64,000 nucleotides of DNA from Azomonas macrocytogenes (GTDB lineage Bacteria; Pseudomonadota; Gammaproteobacteria; Pseudomonadales; Pseudomonadaceae): positions 1 to 64,000 of the forward strand of contig NZ_JACHXI010000014.1 in NCBI RefSeq assembly GCF_014191985.1, read 5' to 3'. Under the pieces are notes generated by a model, which did no database searches, was not told where the DNA came from, and worked only from the letters and a program-made list of their open reading frames with translations. Below, piece by piece: positions 17,568 to 26,525 of the stretch. Each line of letters opens with the position of its first letter. Position 1 is the first letter of the stretch. A program made the position numbers and the translations under genes.

Positions 17568-19448
17568 TCAAAGGGCCTGGTAGCGTAGGGTCAGATACAC
17601 CGCTTGCCCAGGCTGGTTGTAGCCGGCGGCGGTCTCGTAGTCTTTGTTGAACAGGTTAGCCACCCGCGCCTGCAGGCGCCAGCCCGGGCTGACATGATAC
17701 TCGCCGCGCAGATCGAGGGTCGCGAATCCGGCCAGTCTGGTCTGGTTTTCCAGATCGTCATAGCTATGGTTCTGGGCATGCAGGGTGGCGCCGATATCGA
17801 AGGCGCCGAAGCTGCGGTCCAGGTCCAGATTGAGCATCTGCGACGGCCGCCGGTTCAGATCCTTGCCGTAATAGCGAATGCCGCCACGGCTGCTGCGCTT
17901 GGAGCGGTTTTCCGCATCCATGGCCGTGTAGTTGGCATTCCAGGCCCAGCCCCACAGTTCGCTGCCGAGCGTCAGTTCCAGTCCGCGGATACGCGCCTTG
18001 TCGACGCCTTCGCTCTGGCTGCGGCCGTTGACGGTAATGGTCGAGATCAGGTCGATGATCCGGGTGCGATAGAGATTGAGCGACCAGTGCCCCCAGTCGT
18101 GCTGACCGTTGAAGCCGGCTTCGATCGTGCGCGATTTTTCCGGCTTGAGATCGGGGTTGCCGAAGTTGGGGTAGTACAGCTGGTTGAACGTGGGGGCCTT
18201 GAAGGCCGTGCCCCAACTGAGGAAGGTGCGCACGCTGTCGGTCAGTGCATAGCCCCAGGCCGCACTGCCGGTCTTGTGGCTGCCGAACTCTTCGTCATCG
18301 TCATGCCGGGCGGCCAGTTGCAGGTCATGGCGGCCAAAACGGCCAACGTACTGGAGGAATGCGCCGTCGTCGGTGCGGCTATCTTCCCGGTAATTGGTGG
18401 AGCCATTGACCTCGTCGCGCTGGTGATCCGCGCCTAGGGTCAGGGTATGGCCTTCGGCGAGGGTGAAGTCGTTCTGCCAACTGATATGGTCGCGGCGGGT
18501 ATCGAAGCGCGAATAGAATTTGCCGTCCTGGTAGGCGTCGGATTTGTCTTCGCTACGGCCAAACTGCAGGGTGGTCTGCCAGGGATCGAGCGGGGCGAAG
18601 CGAATCCGCCCGCTCACCAGATTCTGTTTGTTATCGGCATTGGCGTTCTTGCCGGTCTTGCCATACAACGAGTCGTAATCATTGTGCGCGCTGGTGCGCA
18701 TCACGGTACCGTCGAGTTCCAGGCCATTGTCGAAACGGTAACCGGCGCGCAACGTGCCGCCCAGGTTGCGGTAGCCGTCGGCGTCGTTCTCGTAGCCGCT
18801 GGAGCCTGGGTCCTTCGCTTCGATGCCATCGGTATCCATGGCATTGAACGCCAGGGTGAACCAGCCGTGGCCGTTGCCGCCGCTGACGCCGCCGCTGGTT
18901 TCATAGGTATCGTGCGTGCCGTAGCCGGCGGCAAAGAACGGCTTCAAACCGCCATCCTGCGCGCCTTTGCGGGTGAAGATCTGGATGACGCCACCGATGG
19001 CTTCCGAGCCGTACAACGTCGAGCGCGGCCCGCGGACCACTTCGATCCGCTCGATCAGTTCCACTGGCAGGTCCTGATAGGCCGTCTGACCCGAGGTAAT
19101 GGAGCCGACCTTGACCCCGTCGATCATGACCAATACGTGGTTGGAGTTGGTGCCGCGCATGAACAGTGAGGTGGTCTTGCCGGGCCCACCGGTGTTGGAG
19201 AGCGAAATACCCGGTACCTTTTTGAATACGTCGGTAAGCGACTGCGCCTGGCTGCGCTCGATCTCCTCACGGTCGATCACGGTCACGGCGGCCAGGCTCT
19301 TGCTGGCTTTTTCTTCCAGGCGCGAGGCGGTCACGATCTGCTCGTCGAGGTTGAGGGTGTCTTCGGCAGCTTGGCCGACAGGCGTGAAAAAAGGCGGTGC
19401 GCCCAGCAGCGCGAAGGCTGCCAGCCGGCTGGAAAAAGTACGATTCAC
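17568..19448 (-). CDS. btuB: TonB-dependent vitamin B12 receptor, GTG start
   Basis: A 626-aa outer-membrane receptor importing cobalamin with TonB energy. The start is taken as GTG at 19448 (VNRTFSSRL), 8 nt after GGAG. A signal peptide ends near VGQA, followed by a TonB box-like LDEQIVTASR. The plug domain has AVTVIDREEIERSQ, DVFKKVPGISL, RGTNSNHVLVMIDG and VRGPRSTLYGSEAIGGVIQI. A 22-strand-type barrel follows, ending with aromatic-rich YLTLRYQAL. It is the first gene after the cobalamin riboswitch, so it should be repressed when B12 is abundant. Confidence 0.92.
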   Translation of the reverse strand: MNRTFSSRLAAFALLGAPPFFTPVGQAAEDTLNLDEQIVTASRLEEKASKSLAAVTVIDREEIERSQAQSLTDVFKKVPGISLSNTGGPGKTTSLFMRGTNSNHVLVMIDGVKVGSITSGQTAYQDLPVELIERIEVVRGPRSTLYGSEAIGGVIQIFTRKGAQDGGLKPFFAAGYGTHDTYETSGGVSGGNGHGWFTLAFNAMDTDGIEAKDPGSSGYENDADGYRNLGGTLRAGYRFDNGLELDGTVMRTSAHNDYDSLYGKTGKNANADNKQNLVSGRIRFAPLDPWQTTLQFGRSEDKSDAYQDGKFYSRFDTRRDHISWQNDFTLAEGHTLTLGADHQRDEVNGSTNYREDSRTDDGAFLQYVGRFGRHDLQLAARHDDDEEFGSHKTGSAAWGYALTDSVRTFLSWGTAFKAPTFNQLYYPNFGNPDLKPEKSRTIEAGFNGQHDWGHWSLNLYRTRIIDLISTITVNGRSQSEGVDKARIRGLELTLGSELWGWAWNANYTAMDAENRSKRSSRGGIRYYGKDLNRRPSQMLNLDLDRSFGAFDIGATLHAQNHSYDDLENQTRLAGFATLDLRGEYHVSPGWRLQARVANLFNKDYETAAGYNQPGQAVYLTLRYQAL

Positions 19449-19544
19449 AATGTTTGCTCCATCGCGCGCCCCGCGCGACAAGTAGGGCGAACGGCAGGCG
19501 CAGGGCCGGTTTCCTGGGGCCTGCTGCACTGCCAGCGATTGCTA

Positions 19545-19745
19545 CAGGCCGGTCTCCGGGCTTACGAGTGGAATGCGCCATTCCCGTAACCACGCCTTCC
19601 CATGCGCAAGCGGCACAGTGGCTGTGTGTGGTTACTCGACTCGTTTACCGTTGCGGGGGCAGCGCCGGCCTTGCTGCGCGAGGATCGCGACAAGCGCACC
19701 GGCTTCCCAGTTTCACCCCCGGCGTGGCGGGGGCACCTGAAGCAA
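19545..19745 (-). ncRNA. cobalamin (AdoCbl) riboswitch
   Basis: In minus-strand reading the element shows, in order: CAGGTGCC, GGGTGAAACTGGGAAGCCGG, GCTGCCCCCGCAACGGTAA, and the B12 box AGCCACTG, with a closing GGGAAGG/CCCGGAGACCGG end. These are the hallmark blocks of the cobalamin riboswitch in the right order and spacing. It lies about 100 nt upstream of the btuB start and should switch off btuB and the downstream cob genes when adenosylcobalamin binds. Confidence 0.95.
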
Positions 19746-20020
19746 GGCGGGGAGGGTAGTGGCAGGCGGGGCGGGCGTCAATTTCCTTTTCTGAGAGGCT
19801 TCGATAAGTGTGATTCATGCTCACCGGCTGACTCAGGTCCACTACCGGGCAATCAGCGCCGATTGCCCGGGAGAGTCAGCAACGCCGGTACGTGGCAGAG
19901 GGGGTCTCCAGGGAGCGAGGCGGGCAAGGTGAGTCCAGAACTGTCACATCGTGTGGCTAAAATCCGCAGCGGATGCCGTATTTCAGGTGCCAGTCGGAAA
20001 ATCCATTGAAGGATTCGCTC

Positions 20021-21307
20021 ATGCATAGCAACAATTTTGTCAGTGCGCTGATCATCTCCAGCGTGCTTTTCGCCCCCGCTGCCTTTGCGCGTGGGCCGCT
20101 CGCGCCGGCACAGATAGCACCGCTTGCCGATACGGTTACTGCCGCCAATCCGGCAGACAGTTACCAGGCTCTTCTGGAGGCGGAACGCAAGGGGCTTGTG
20201 GCGGCGCTCGGCGCGGGTGCAGGTGGCACGATCACGCAGGACGCCATCGACAAGGCCAAGCAGGAGGTCCCCTTCGCGGATACCGGCTGGCTCAAGGCCA
20301 GCGGCTACGATTTCACCGTGAAGAACAATCAGGATGCAGGGATCAAGGTGCTGTCCTCCTTCATCACCCTGCCACGCTGGCAGCTCGAACGCAGCCTGAT
20401 GACCGTGGCCGAGATCAACCACGGGGCCACGCCCGCACAGCAGCAGCATGCCATCGTCGATGCTCAGGGGCAGTCCTTCCTCTATTTCCTGCCCGAGGCG
20501 CTCGGCCCGCGGCTCGGCGCAGCTTTCCTGCGCGTGTATGAGATGGGTGAAATCGGCAAGGCCGTTGCGCTGATCAAGGCGAGCGAGATCAGCACCGGTG
20601 CCGCGAAGTCTTATTTCAACTATCCGCGCCCGTTCCTGATCGACGGCAATTCGATCGGCAAGGTGCCGGACAATTCGGTGGTACAGGATGGATCCCCGTA
20701 TAAGGCCACCGGCGGGTCTTATCCGAGTGGCCATACCAACACCGGCTACACCGATGCGCTGTTGCTGGCCGAGATGCTGCCGGAGCGGTTCGTCCCGTTG
20801 CTGAATCGGGCGGCGGGCTACGGCTATTCGCGCGTCGTGCTCGGTGTGCATTATCCGCTCGACGTGATCGGTAGCCGCATGGTGGTGGAGCGCAACGTCG
20901 CGCATTTCCTTAACGATCCAGCCTACAAGACGCTGTTCGATACGGCGCGCGACGAGTTGCGCGCGGCGCTGGAAAAGGAATGCGGTGTCTCGATCACGGA
21001 ATGCGCCAGGGTGACGGACTCCGCCTCGGACCCCTGGGCGACTCTGCAACTGCAGGATTTCTACCGCTTCACGATGACCTACGACCTGCCGCAGAGCGGC
21101 GCACCGGGCGTCGTGATGCAGGTGCCCGAGGGTGCGCAAGTTCTGCTGGGGACGCTGCTACCGAACCTGTCGGCGGAGCAGCGCAAGGATCTTCTTGCGC
21201 GCACGGCGATCGACTCGGGCTATCCGCTCGACTCCCAGGATGCGCAGTCCGGTTTCTGGCAGCGCATCGATCTGCACGCAGCGGCGCTCGCGGCCCATTC
21301 GAACTGA
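20021..21307 (+). CDS. periplasmic PAP2-type (class A-like) acid phosphatase
   Basis: A 428-aa exported phosphatase. A signal peptide ends near AFARG. The vanadium-haloperoxidase/PAP2 signature is complete: K-SYFNYPRPF, GGSYPSGHTNTGY, and SRVVLGVHYPLDVIGSR, giving the K-x6-RP, SGH and R-x5-H-x3-D catalytic residues. Class A acid phosphatases are about 250 aa. This one has an extra C-terminal region of about 100 residues with two Cys and no family I know. Start MHSNNF at 20021 is preceded by AAGGA; an in-frame ATG at 19973 would hide the signal peptide. It is divergent from btuB. Confidence 0.88.
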   Translation: MHSNNFVSALIISSVLFAPAAFARGPLAPAQIAPLADTVTAANPADSYQALLEAERKGLVAALGAGAGGTITQDAIDKAKQEVPFADTGWLKASGYDFTVKNNQDAGIKVLSSFITLPRWQLERSLMTVAEINHGATPAQQQHAIVDAQGQSFLYFLPEALGPRLGAAFLRVYEMGEIGKAVALIKASEISTGAAKSYFNYPRPFLIDGNSIGKVPDNSVVQDGSPYKATGGSYPSGHTNTGYTDALLLAEMLPERFVPLLNRAAGYGYSRVVLGVHYPLDVIGSRMVVERNVAHFLNDPAYKTLFDTARDELRAALEKECGVSITECARVTDSASDPWATLQLQDFYRFTMTYDLPQSGAPGVVMQVPEGAQVLLGTLLPNLSAEQRKDLLARTAIDSGYPLDSQDAQSGFWQRIDLHAAALAAHSN

Positions 21308-21697
21308 TAAAAGGCAGGATCAGGGCACCATCGGAAATCACCTCGCGCCGTTCGTTCAGAAGAAGCCCTATCTGATGGACGGTCGCGCCAGCGCTGTACA
21401 GGCGCTGGATCAATGGGCGCAGCAGGCTCTGGAATCGTGATTTCAATGGGTAGATGGAGGGTATTTCGGTATCTGTGCGGCCATGGAACGGGTTGAATCG
21501 GAGTGGATGTCGATGCCAAAACGCCGGCTTTTCCAACTCGAATGGGCAAACGCCGGGAAATCGGTTTGTCCGAGCTTGCTCGAACTTATCCAAGCGAGAC
21601 TGGTCTAGTGGAAGCCAGCCACCCTGTCGGCGCTGGCTAACTGGTCAATAAGTAGTAAAGAAACTTCTCGCGGCGATTCGCTGGCTAGGGACAAGCT
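21308..21697. other. intergenic region with a possible gene scrap
   Basis: No intact gene. A minus-strand frame (about 21440-21320) reads RFQSLLRPLIQRLYSAGATV and ERREVISDGALILPF. That looks like real protein sequence but lacks context and a start. It may be a relic of a mobile-element gene. The promoter for rfaH must lie in the right-hand part. Confidence 0.35.
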
Positions 21698-22228
21698 ATG
21701 AACAGGTATGAAGAATTGCCGGAAGAAGCCTGGTATCTGGTGCAGTGCAAGCCTCGCCAGGAGGCTCGGGCGCTGGAACACCTCGATCGCCAGGGCTTCG
21801 AATGCTTCTACCCATCCGTAGGGATCGAAACGACGCTCAAGGCTGGTAAGACCAGGCATCAGGAGCAGCCGCTGTTTCCCGGTTATCTATTTATTCATCT
21901 GGGCCTGCACGATAACTGGAGCACGCTGCGTTCCACGCGTGGCGTAAACCGGATCGTCGGTTTCTGCAATCGACCGTGCCGTGTCAACGACTCCATTATC
22001 GAGCACCTTCGGCAGCGCTGCGCCCTTGGCGGGAGCGCCGGTATAGCGCGCGATGATGAAAAAGGAATCCAGACCAAGGCCGGTCCGCTGGCCGAAATGG
22101 ATGCGATCTTCCTATCCATGGATGGTGAAAAGCGGGTCATGCTGCTACTGAATATGCTCGACCGCGAGCAGCAAGCTCAGGTCCGCCTGGCCAGTTTGCG
22201 TGTGAACGGCGTGAAAAGCGCCGCGTAG
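21698..22228 (+). CDS. rfaH: transcription antitermination protein RfaH (NusG paralogue)
   Basis: A 176-aa NusG-like protein. The NGN domain (about 9-105) begins WYLVQCKPRQEARALEHLDRQGFECFYP, the RfaH form, and has LFPGYLFIHL. A short linker leads to the C-terminal KOW-type region (FLSMDGEKRVMLLLNML). RfaH binds RNA polymerase paused at an ops element and suppresses termination in long surface-polysaccharide operons. A perfect ops sequence lies 128 bp past its stop, in front of ugd, so this protein probably acts on the adjacent operon. Confidence 0.9.
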   Translation: MNRYEELPEEAWYLVQCKPRQEARALEHLDRQGFECFYPSVGIETTLKAGKTRHQEQPLFPGYLFIHLGLHDNWSTLRSTRGVNRIVGFCNRPCRVNDSIIEHLRQRCALGGSAGIARDDEKGIQTKAGPLAEMDAIFLSMDGEKRVMLLLNMLDREQQAQVRLASLRVNGVKSAA

Positions 22229-22534
22229 TTGCTTCTACAAAAAAGCGCTTTGGCGCTCGCTGCAGCATGGTCCCGGACAGAGTATCCCGGGTTCGTAGGT
22301 TCTTGATTCGCTACAACTGGTTGCTGTCACCTACAGGGATGAATGAGGCCCCTGGGGCGGTAGCGTGCCTGGGCGGAGCATGCCGTTTCGCCATAGGGTT
22401 TTCGGCTGTTTCCGGAATATCCCGCAAGCCTTGCAGGCAAGCCATGGATAATAGTGCAGCGCACACCGGATAGCGCCGTTGGCGGACTCTCGCATGCAGT
22501 GCTGCCGAATTACGTTCGAATCAAGGATCCAGTC
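22229..22534 (+). promoter_or_regulatory. long leader of ugd with promoter and ops
   Basis: A 306-bp gap between rfaH and ugd. It starts with A-tract-AGCGC-TTTG-GCGCT (about 22240-22253), a weak hairpin with its T-tract on the opposite strand, and contains the ops element at 22356. A leader of this size before the first gene is usual for RfaH-controlled operons. The promoter was not resolved by eye. Confidence 0.55.
22356..22367 (+). promoter_or_regulatory. ops element (RfaH recruitment site)
   Basis: GGCGGTAGCGTG matches the enterobacterial ops core exactly, and the next base (C) also agrees. It lies in the untranslated leader 168 bp upstream of the ugd start and 128 bp after the rfaH stop, on the same strand. 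In E. coli this sequence causes RNA polymerase to pause and binds RfaH through the exposed non-template strand. Confidence 0.85.
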
Positions 22535-23899
22535 ATGAATATTACTGTCGTCGGGACCGGCTATGTGGGGCTCGTCATGGGCGCGTGCATCGCGGAAATG
22601 GGCAACGTCGTTTTCTGTGTCGACATGGATTCGCGGAAAATCGAAACCCTGAAACAAGGCATTCTGCCGATTCATGAGCCGGGGCTGGAGAATATCGTCA
22701 CCGAGAATCATGCTTGCGCACGCCTGCACTTCACCACGTCGCTGGCCGAGGCGATGGCCGACTCTGCCGTGATCTTCATTGCCGTGGGCACCCCGCCGGG
22801 AGAGGACGGTTCCGCCGATCTTGGCCATGTGCTGGAAGTGGCGCGCCAGATTGGCAGCCTGATGGACCGGCCGACGATGGTGGTGAACAAATCTACCGTG
22901 CCGGTGGGCAGCGCCGACCGGGTTCGTGCGGTCATCGAGCAACAGCTTCAGCAGCGCGCAGTGGACGTGGAATTCGATGTGGTGTCCAACCCGGAGTTTT
23001 TGAAAGAAGGCGCGGCGGTCAACGATTTCATGCAGCCCGATCGCGTCATCGTCGGGACCGACAGCGAACATGTCCGGCAGTTGATGACCGAGTTGTATGC
23101 CCCCTTCATGCGTAACCACCCGCGCATCCTGTTCATGGGGGTTCGCGATGCGGAAATGACCAAATACGCGGCTAACGCCATGCTGGCCACCAAGATTTCG
23201 TTCATGAACGAGATTGCCAGCCTCTGCGAGCGACTGGAAGTGGATGTCGAAAATGTGCGCCTGGGGATCGGTTCCGACCAGCGCATCGGCTACCACTTCA
23301 TTTACGCCGGTTGCGGTTACGGCGGCTCTTGTTTCCCGAAAGACGTGAAAGCCTTGATTCGGATCGCCCAGCAGAGCGAGTTCGAGCCGCGGTTGCTGCA
23401 GGCAGTGGACGCGCGCAACGAGCTGCAAAAACAGTCACTGTTCGAAAAGCTTGTGGCTCGTTTTGGCAGCGATCTGAGCGACTGCACCTTCGCTGTCTGG
23501 GGGCTGGCGTTCAAGCCGGGCACCGACGATATGCGCGAAGCTCCCAGCGTGGCGCTGATTAACAGTCTGGTCGGTGCGGGCGCCAGGGTTCGGGCGTTCG
23601 ATCCGGTTGCTGGCCAGGCCGCTCGGCGCGAATTTCCCGAACGCTGGTTCGCCGAGGAACGCCTGGCCATCGTCGAGGGTCAGTACGAGGCGACTATCGA
23701 TGCCGATGCACTGGTGCTGGTCACGGAGTGGAAGCCTTTCCGGCATCCGGACTTCAAGGCGCTGAAACGCTTATTGAGAAATCCGCTGATTCTCGATGGC
23801 CGCAACCAGTACGACCCGGCCCAGGTCAGCCGTGAAGGTTTCGAATACTGCGGCATCGGTCGCAGAGCGATCCGGGCAGGGGAACAAAAGGTCTTGTAA
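22535..23899 (+). CDS. ugd: UDP-glucose 6-dehydrogenase family
   Basis: A 454-aa NAD-dependent nucleotide-sugar dehydrogenase, most likely oxidising UDP-glucose to UDP-glucuronate for polysaccharide precursors. The Rossmann motif GTGYVG is at 7-12. VGTPPGEDGSADL, STVPVGSADRVR, NPEFLKEGAAVNDF and the active-site GCGYGGSCFPKD (Cys 266) are all present. GLAFKPGTDDMREAPS marks the C-terminal UDP-binding domain. Members of this family can also use GDP-mannose (AlgD), so substrate is inferred; VNDFMQPDRVIVG is typical of Ugd. AAGGA precedes the ATG at 22535. It is the first gene after ops. Confidence 0.88.
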   Translation: MNITVVGTGYVGLVMGACIAEMGNVVFCVDMDSRKIETLKQGILPIHEPGLENIVTENHACARLHFTTSLAEAMADSAVIFIAVGTPPGEDGSADLGHVLEVARQIGSLMDRPTMVVNKSTVPVGSADRVRAVIEQQLQQRAVDVEFDVVSNPEFLKEGAAVNDFMQPDRVIVGTDSEHVRQLMTELYAPFMRNHPRILFMGVRDAEMTKYAANAMLATKISFMNEIASLCERLEVDVENVRLGIGSDQRIGYHFIYAGCGYGGSCFPKDVKALIRIAQQSEFEPRLLQAVDARNELQKQSLFEKLVARFGSDLSDCTFAVWGLAFKPGTDDMREAPSVALINSLVGAGARVRAFDPVAGQAARREFPERWFAEERLAIVEGQYEATIDADALVLVTEWKPFRHPDFKALKRLLRNPLILDGRNQYDPAQVSREGFEYCGIGRRAIRAGEQKVL

Positions 23900-23916
23900 A
23901 GGCAGGCGATACACCC

Positions 23917-23989
23917 GTTTTCCGGCCTGCCGGAAAACCGGCCGCTACTCGATAGCGCCAGGTCTGCTGGGCTGGTGCTATCGAGTAGC
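23917..23989 (+). other. two hairpins between ugd and the first gmd
   Basis: GTTTTCCGG/CCGGAAAAC (23917-23938, loop CCTG) is followed by a perfect 13-bp stem GCTACTCGATAGC (23944-23956) and GCTATCGAGTAGC (23977-23989) with a 20-nt loop. Neither has a clear T-tract. They may slow polymerase or protect mRNA ends; in an RfaH-controlled unit they could be antitermination targets. Confidence 0.55.
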
Positions 23990-24037
23990 GACAATTTCGA
24001 CACATGTTTACGTTTTGGACATAGCAGGTACCACACA

Positions 24038-25162
24038 ATGGAAAGAAAGAAAGCGCTGATCACAGGAGTCACAGGACAAGACGGCTCTTATTTGGCCGAG
24101 CTGCTCCTGGAAAAGGGCTATGAAGTCCACGGCATCAAGCGCCGGGCCTCGCTGTTCAACACCCAGCGGATCGATCACATCTACCAGGACGCGCATGTCC
24201 AGAACCAGAACTTCTTCCTGCACTACGGCGATCTGAGCGATTCGTCCAACCTGACGCGCATCCTCAAGGAAGTGCAGCCTGATGAGGTCTACAACCTGGG
24301 TGCGCAATCGCACGTGGCCGTAAGCTTCGAAGCGCCGGAATACACCGCCGACGTGGATGCGATGGGCACGCTTCGCCTGCTCGAAGCGATCCGCTTCCTG
24401 GGCCTGGAAAAGAAAACCCGCTTCTACCAAGCCTCGACCTCCGAGCTGTATGGCCTGGTGCAAGAGATTCCGCAGAAGGAAACCACCCCCTTCTACCCGC
24501 GCTCGCCCTATGCGGTAGCCAAGCTCTATGCCTACTGGATCACGGTGAACTACCGCGAGTCCTACGGCATCTATGCCTGCAACGGCATCCTGTTCAACCA
24601 CGAATCCCCGCGCCGTGGCGAAACCTTCGTGACGCGCAAGATCACCCGAGGCCTGGCGAACATCGCCCAGGGCCTGGAAACCAGCCTGCACATGGGCAAC
24701 ATCGATTCGTTGCGCGACTGGGGCCATGCCAAGGACTACGTGCGGATGCAGTGGATGATGCTGCAGCAGGAGCAGCCGGAAGACTTCGTGATCGCCACGG
24801 GCAAGCAGTACACCGTGCGCGAATTCATCACCTGGTCGGCGGCGGAACTGGGCGTGAAACTGCGCTTCGAAGGCAGCGGCGTGGACGAGCGCGGCATCGT
24901 CGAGCAGATCGACGGCGACAAGGCTCCGGCGCTGAACGTGGGTGATGTGATCGTGCGGATCGACCCGCGTTACTTCCGTCCGGCGGAAGTGGACACCCTG
25001 CTGGGCGATCCGGCCAAGGCCAAGCAGCGTCTGGGCTGGGTACCGGAAATCACCGCGCAGGAAATGTGCGCCGAGATGGTTCGCGAGGACCTGAAGGTTG
25101 CCCGTCGCCATGCGTTGCTGAAGGAACACGGCTACGACGTGCCGGTTTCCCTGGAAAATTAA
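24038..25162 (+). CDS. gmd: GDP-mannose 4,6-dehydratase, copy 1
   Basis: A 374-aa short-chain dehydrogenase-family enzyme making GDP-4-keto-6-deoxymannose, the precursor of GDP-rhamnose and GDP-fucose. NADP-binding [13 protein letters not shown] is at 9-21. The catalytic triad region STSELYG has T134 and E136, and [10 protein letters not shown] supplies Y158 and K162. [16 protein letters not shown] is conserved. Length is normal. The reductase that normally completes the pathway (rmd or fcl) is not in this window. The next gene is a second, nearly identical copy. Confidence 0.95.
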   Translation: MERKKALITGVTGQDGSYLAELLLEKGYEVHGIKRRASLFNTQRIDHIYQDAHVQNQNFFLHYGDLSDSSNLTRILKEVQPDEVYNLGAQSHVAVSFEAPEYTADVDAMGTLRLLEAIRFLGLEKKTRFYQASTSELYGLVQEIPQKETTPFYPRSPYAVAKLYAYWITVNYRESYGIYACNGILFNHESPRRGETFVTRKITRGLANIAQGLETSLHMGNIDSLRDWGHAKDYVRMQWMMLQQEQPEDFVIATGKQYTVREFITWSAAELGVKLRFEGSGVDERGIVEQIDGDKAPALNVGDVIVRIDPRYFRPAEVDTLLGDPAKAKQRLGWVPEITAQEMCAEMVREDLKVARRHALLKEHGYDVPVSLEN

Positions 25163-25172
25163 GGATGAGTCG

Positions 25173-25212
25173 AAGCCTGCGGGAAAAGTACTCGATCTTT
25201 CCTTGCAGGCTT
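25173..25212 (+). terminator. terminator-like hairpin between the two gmd copies
   Basis: AAGCCTGC + GGGAAA pair with TTTCC + GCAGGCTT around a short loop, followed by TTCATTCGTCTT. This could terminate transcription after gmd copy 1 unless RfaH-modified polymerase reads through. The T-tract is weak. Confidence 0.45.
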
Positions 25213-25277
25213 TCATTCGTCTTCAAAGTCAAAATACCGACATCTCCTTACGTTTTGGACATAGCAGGTACCACACA

Positions 25278-26402
25278 ATGGCAAGAAAGAAAGCGTTGAT
25301 CACAGGAGTCACAGGACAAGACGGCTCTTATTTGGCCGAGCTGCTCCTGGAAAAGGGCTATGAAGTCCACGGCATCAAGCGCCGGGCCTCGCTGTTCAAC
25401 ACCCAGCGGATCGATCACATCTACCAGGACGCGCATGTCCAGAACCAGAACTTCTTCCTGCACTACGGCGATCTGAGCGATTCGTCCAACCTGACGCGCA
25501 TCCTCAAGGAAGTGCAGCCTGACGAGGTCTACAACCTGGGTGCGCAATCGCACGTGGCCGTAAGCTTCGAAGCGCCGGAATACACCGCCGACGTGGATGC
25601 GATGGGCACGCTGCGCCTGCTCGAAGCGATCCGCTTCCTGGGTCTGGAAAAGAAAACCCGCTTCTACCAAGCCTCGACCTCCGAGCTGTACGGCCTGGTG
25701 CAAGAGATTCCGCAGAAGGAAACCACCCCCTTCTACCCGCGCTCGCCCTATGCGGTAGCCAAGCTCTATGCCTACTGGATCACGGTGAACTACCGCGAGT
25801 CCTACGGCATCTATGCCTGCAACGGCATCCTGTTCAACCACGAATCCCCGCGCCGTGGCGAAACCTTCGTGACGCGCAAGATCACCCGAGGCCTGGCGAA
25901 CATCGCCCAGGGTCTGGAAACCAGCCTGCACATGGGCAACATCGATTCATTGCGCGACTGGGGCCATGCCAAGGACTACGTGCGGATGCAGTGGATGATG
26001 CTGCAGCAGGAGCAGCCGGAAGACTTCGTGATCGCCACGGGCAAGCAGTACACCGTGCGCGAATTCATCACCTGGTCGGCGGCGGAACTGGGCGTGAAAC
26101 TGCGCTTCGAAGGCAGCGGCGTGGACGAGCGCGGCATCGTCGAGCAGATCGACGGCGACAAGGCTCCGGCGCTGAACGTGGGTGATGTGATCGTGCGGAT
26201 CGACCCGCGTTACTTCCGTCCGGCGGAAGTGGACACCCTGCTGGGCGATCCGGCCAAGGCCAAGCAGCGTCTGGGCTGGGTGCCGGAAATCACCGCGCAG
26301 GAAATGTGCGCCGAGATGGTTCGCGAGGACCTGAAGGTTGCCCGTCGCCATGCGCTGCTGAAGGAACACGGCTACGACGTGCCGGTTTCCCTGGAAAATT
26401 AA
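25278..26402 (+). CDS. gmd: GDP-mannose 4,6-dehydratase, copy 2
   Basis: A 374-aa enzyme differing from copy 1 in a single residue (Ala instead of Glu at position 2). The other differences I find are silent. All catalytic residues (T134, E136, Y158, K162) are intact, so it should be active. The roughly 30 bp upstream, including the ribosome-binding region AGCAGGTACC, is identical to that of copy 1. A terminator follows at 26417. Confidence 0.95.
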   Translation: MARKKALITGVTGQDGSYLAELLLEKGYEVHGIKRRASLFNTQRIDHIYQDAHVQNQNFFLHYGDLSDSSNLTRILKEVQPDEVYNLGAQSHVAVSFEAPEYTADVDAMGTLRLLEAIRFLGLEKKTRFYQASTSELYGLVQEIPQKETTPFYPRSPYAVAKLYAYWITVNYRESYGIYACNGILFNHESPRRGETFVTRKITRGLANIAQGLETSLHMGNIDSLRDWGHAKDYVRMQWMMLQQEQPEDFVIATGKQYTVREFITWSAAELGVKLRFEGSGVDERGIVEQIDGDKAPALNVGDVIVRIDPRYFRPAEVDTLLGDPAKAKQRLGWVPEITAQEMCAEMVREDLKVARRHALLKEHGYDVPVSLEN

Positions 26403-26416
26403 GTGTCACCCGGACG

Positions 26417-26434
26417 GCGGGCAGCGATGCCCGC
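26417..26434 (+). terminator. terminator after gmd copy 2
   Basis: GCGGGC, loop AGCGAT, GCCCGC, then TTTGTCC. It lies 14 bp past the stop of the second gmd and closes the rfaH/ops-linked unit. Confidence 0.6.
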
Positions 26435-26525
26435 TTTGTCCAGTCCTGCCTGCCGGGCTCCATTCATGCGCAGCTCACGCCTCTGAGCCTGTTTCTGCGT
26501 TCCACAACCCACTGCTTCACGTGGC

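Larger units (their letters stand above)
24008..26402 (+). repeat. tandem 1,155-bp duplication carrying gmd
   Basis: Positions 24008-25162 and 25248-26402 are the same sequence at an offset of 1,240 bp. It starts with TTACGTTTTGGACATAGCAG ahead of the gene and ends at the stop codon. I count about ten single-base differences, roughly 99% identity. The 85-bp spacer (25163-25247) is unrelated. Confidence 0.95.

Noticed and set aside
20980-21375. Plus-strand 131-aa frame overlapping the end of the phosphatase
   Set aside because: It is out of frame with the clear PAP2 protein, Arg/Gly-rich and without a ribosome site.
22240-22255. AGCGC-TTTG-GCGCT hairpin as the rfaH terminator
   Set aside because: On the plus strand the A-tract precedes the stem and there is no following T-tract, so termination of rfaH here is not supported.
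24008-25216. Long minus-strand frames opposite both gmd copies
   Set aside because: Identical shadows occur on both copies because the genes are duplicated; they have no ribosome site or domain, and the plus strand encodes complete Gmd.
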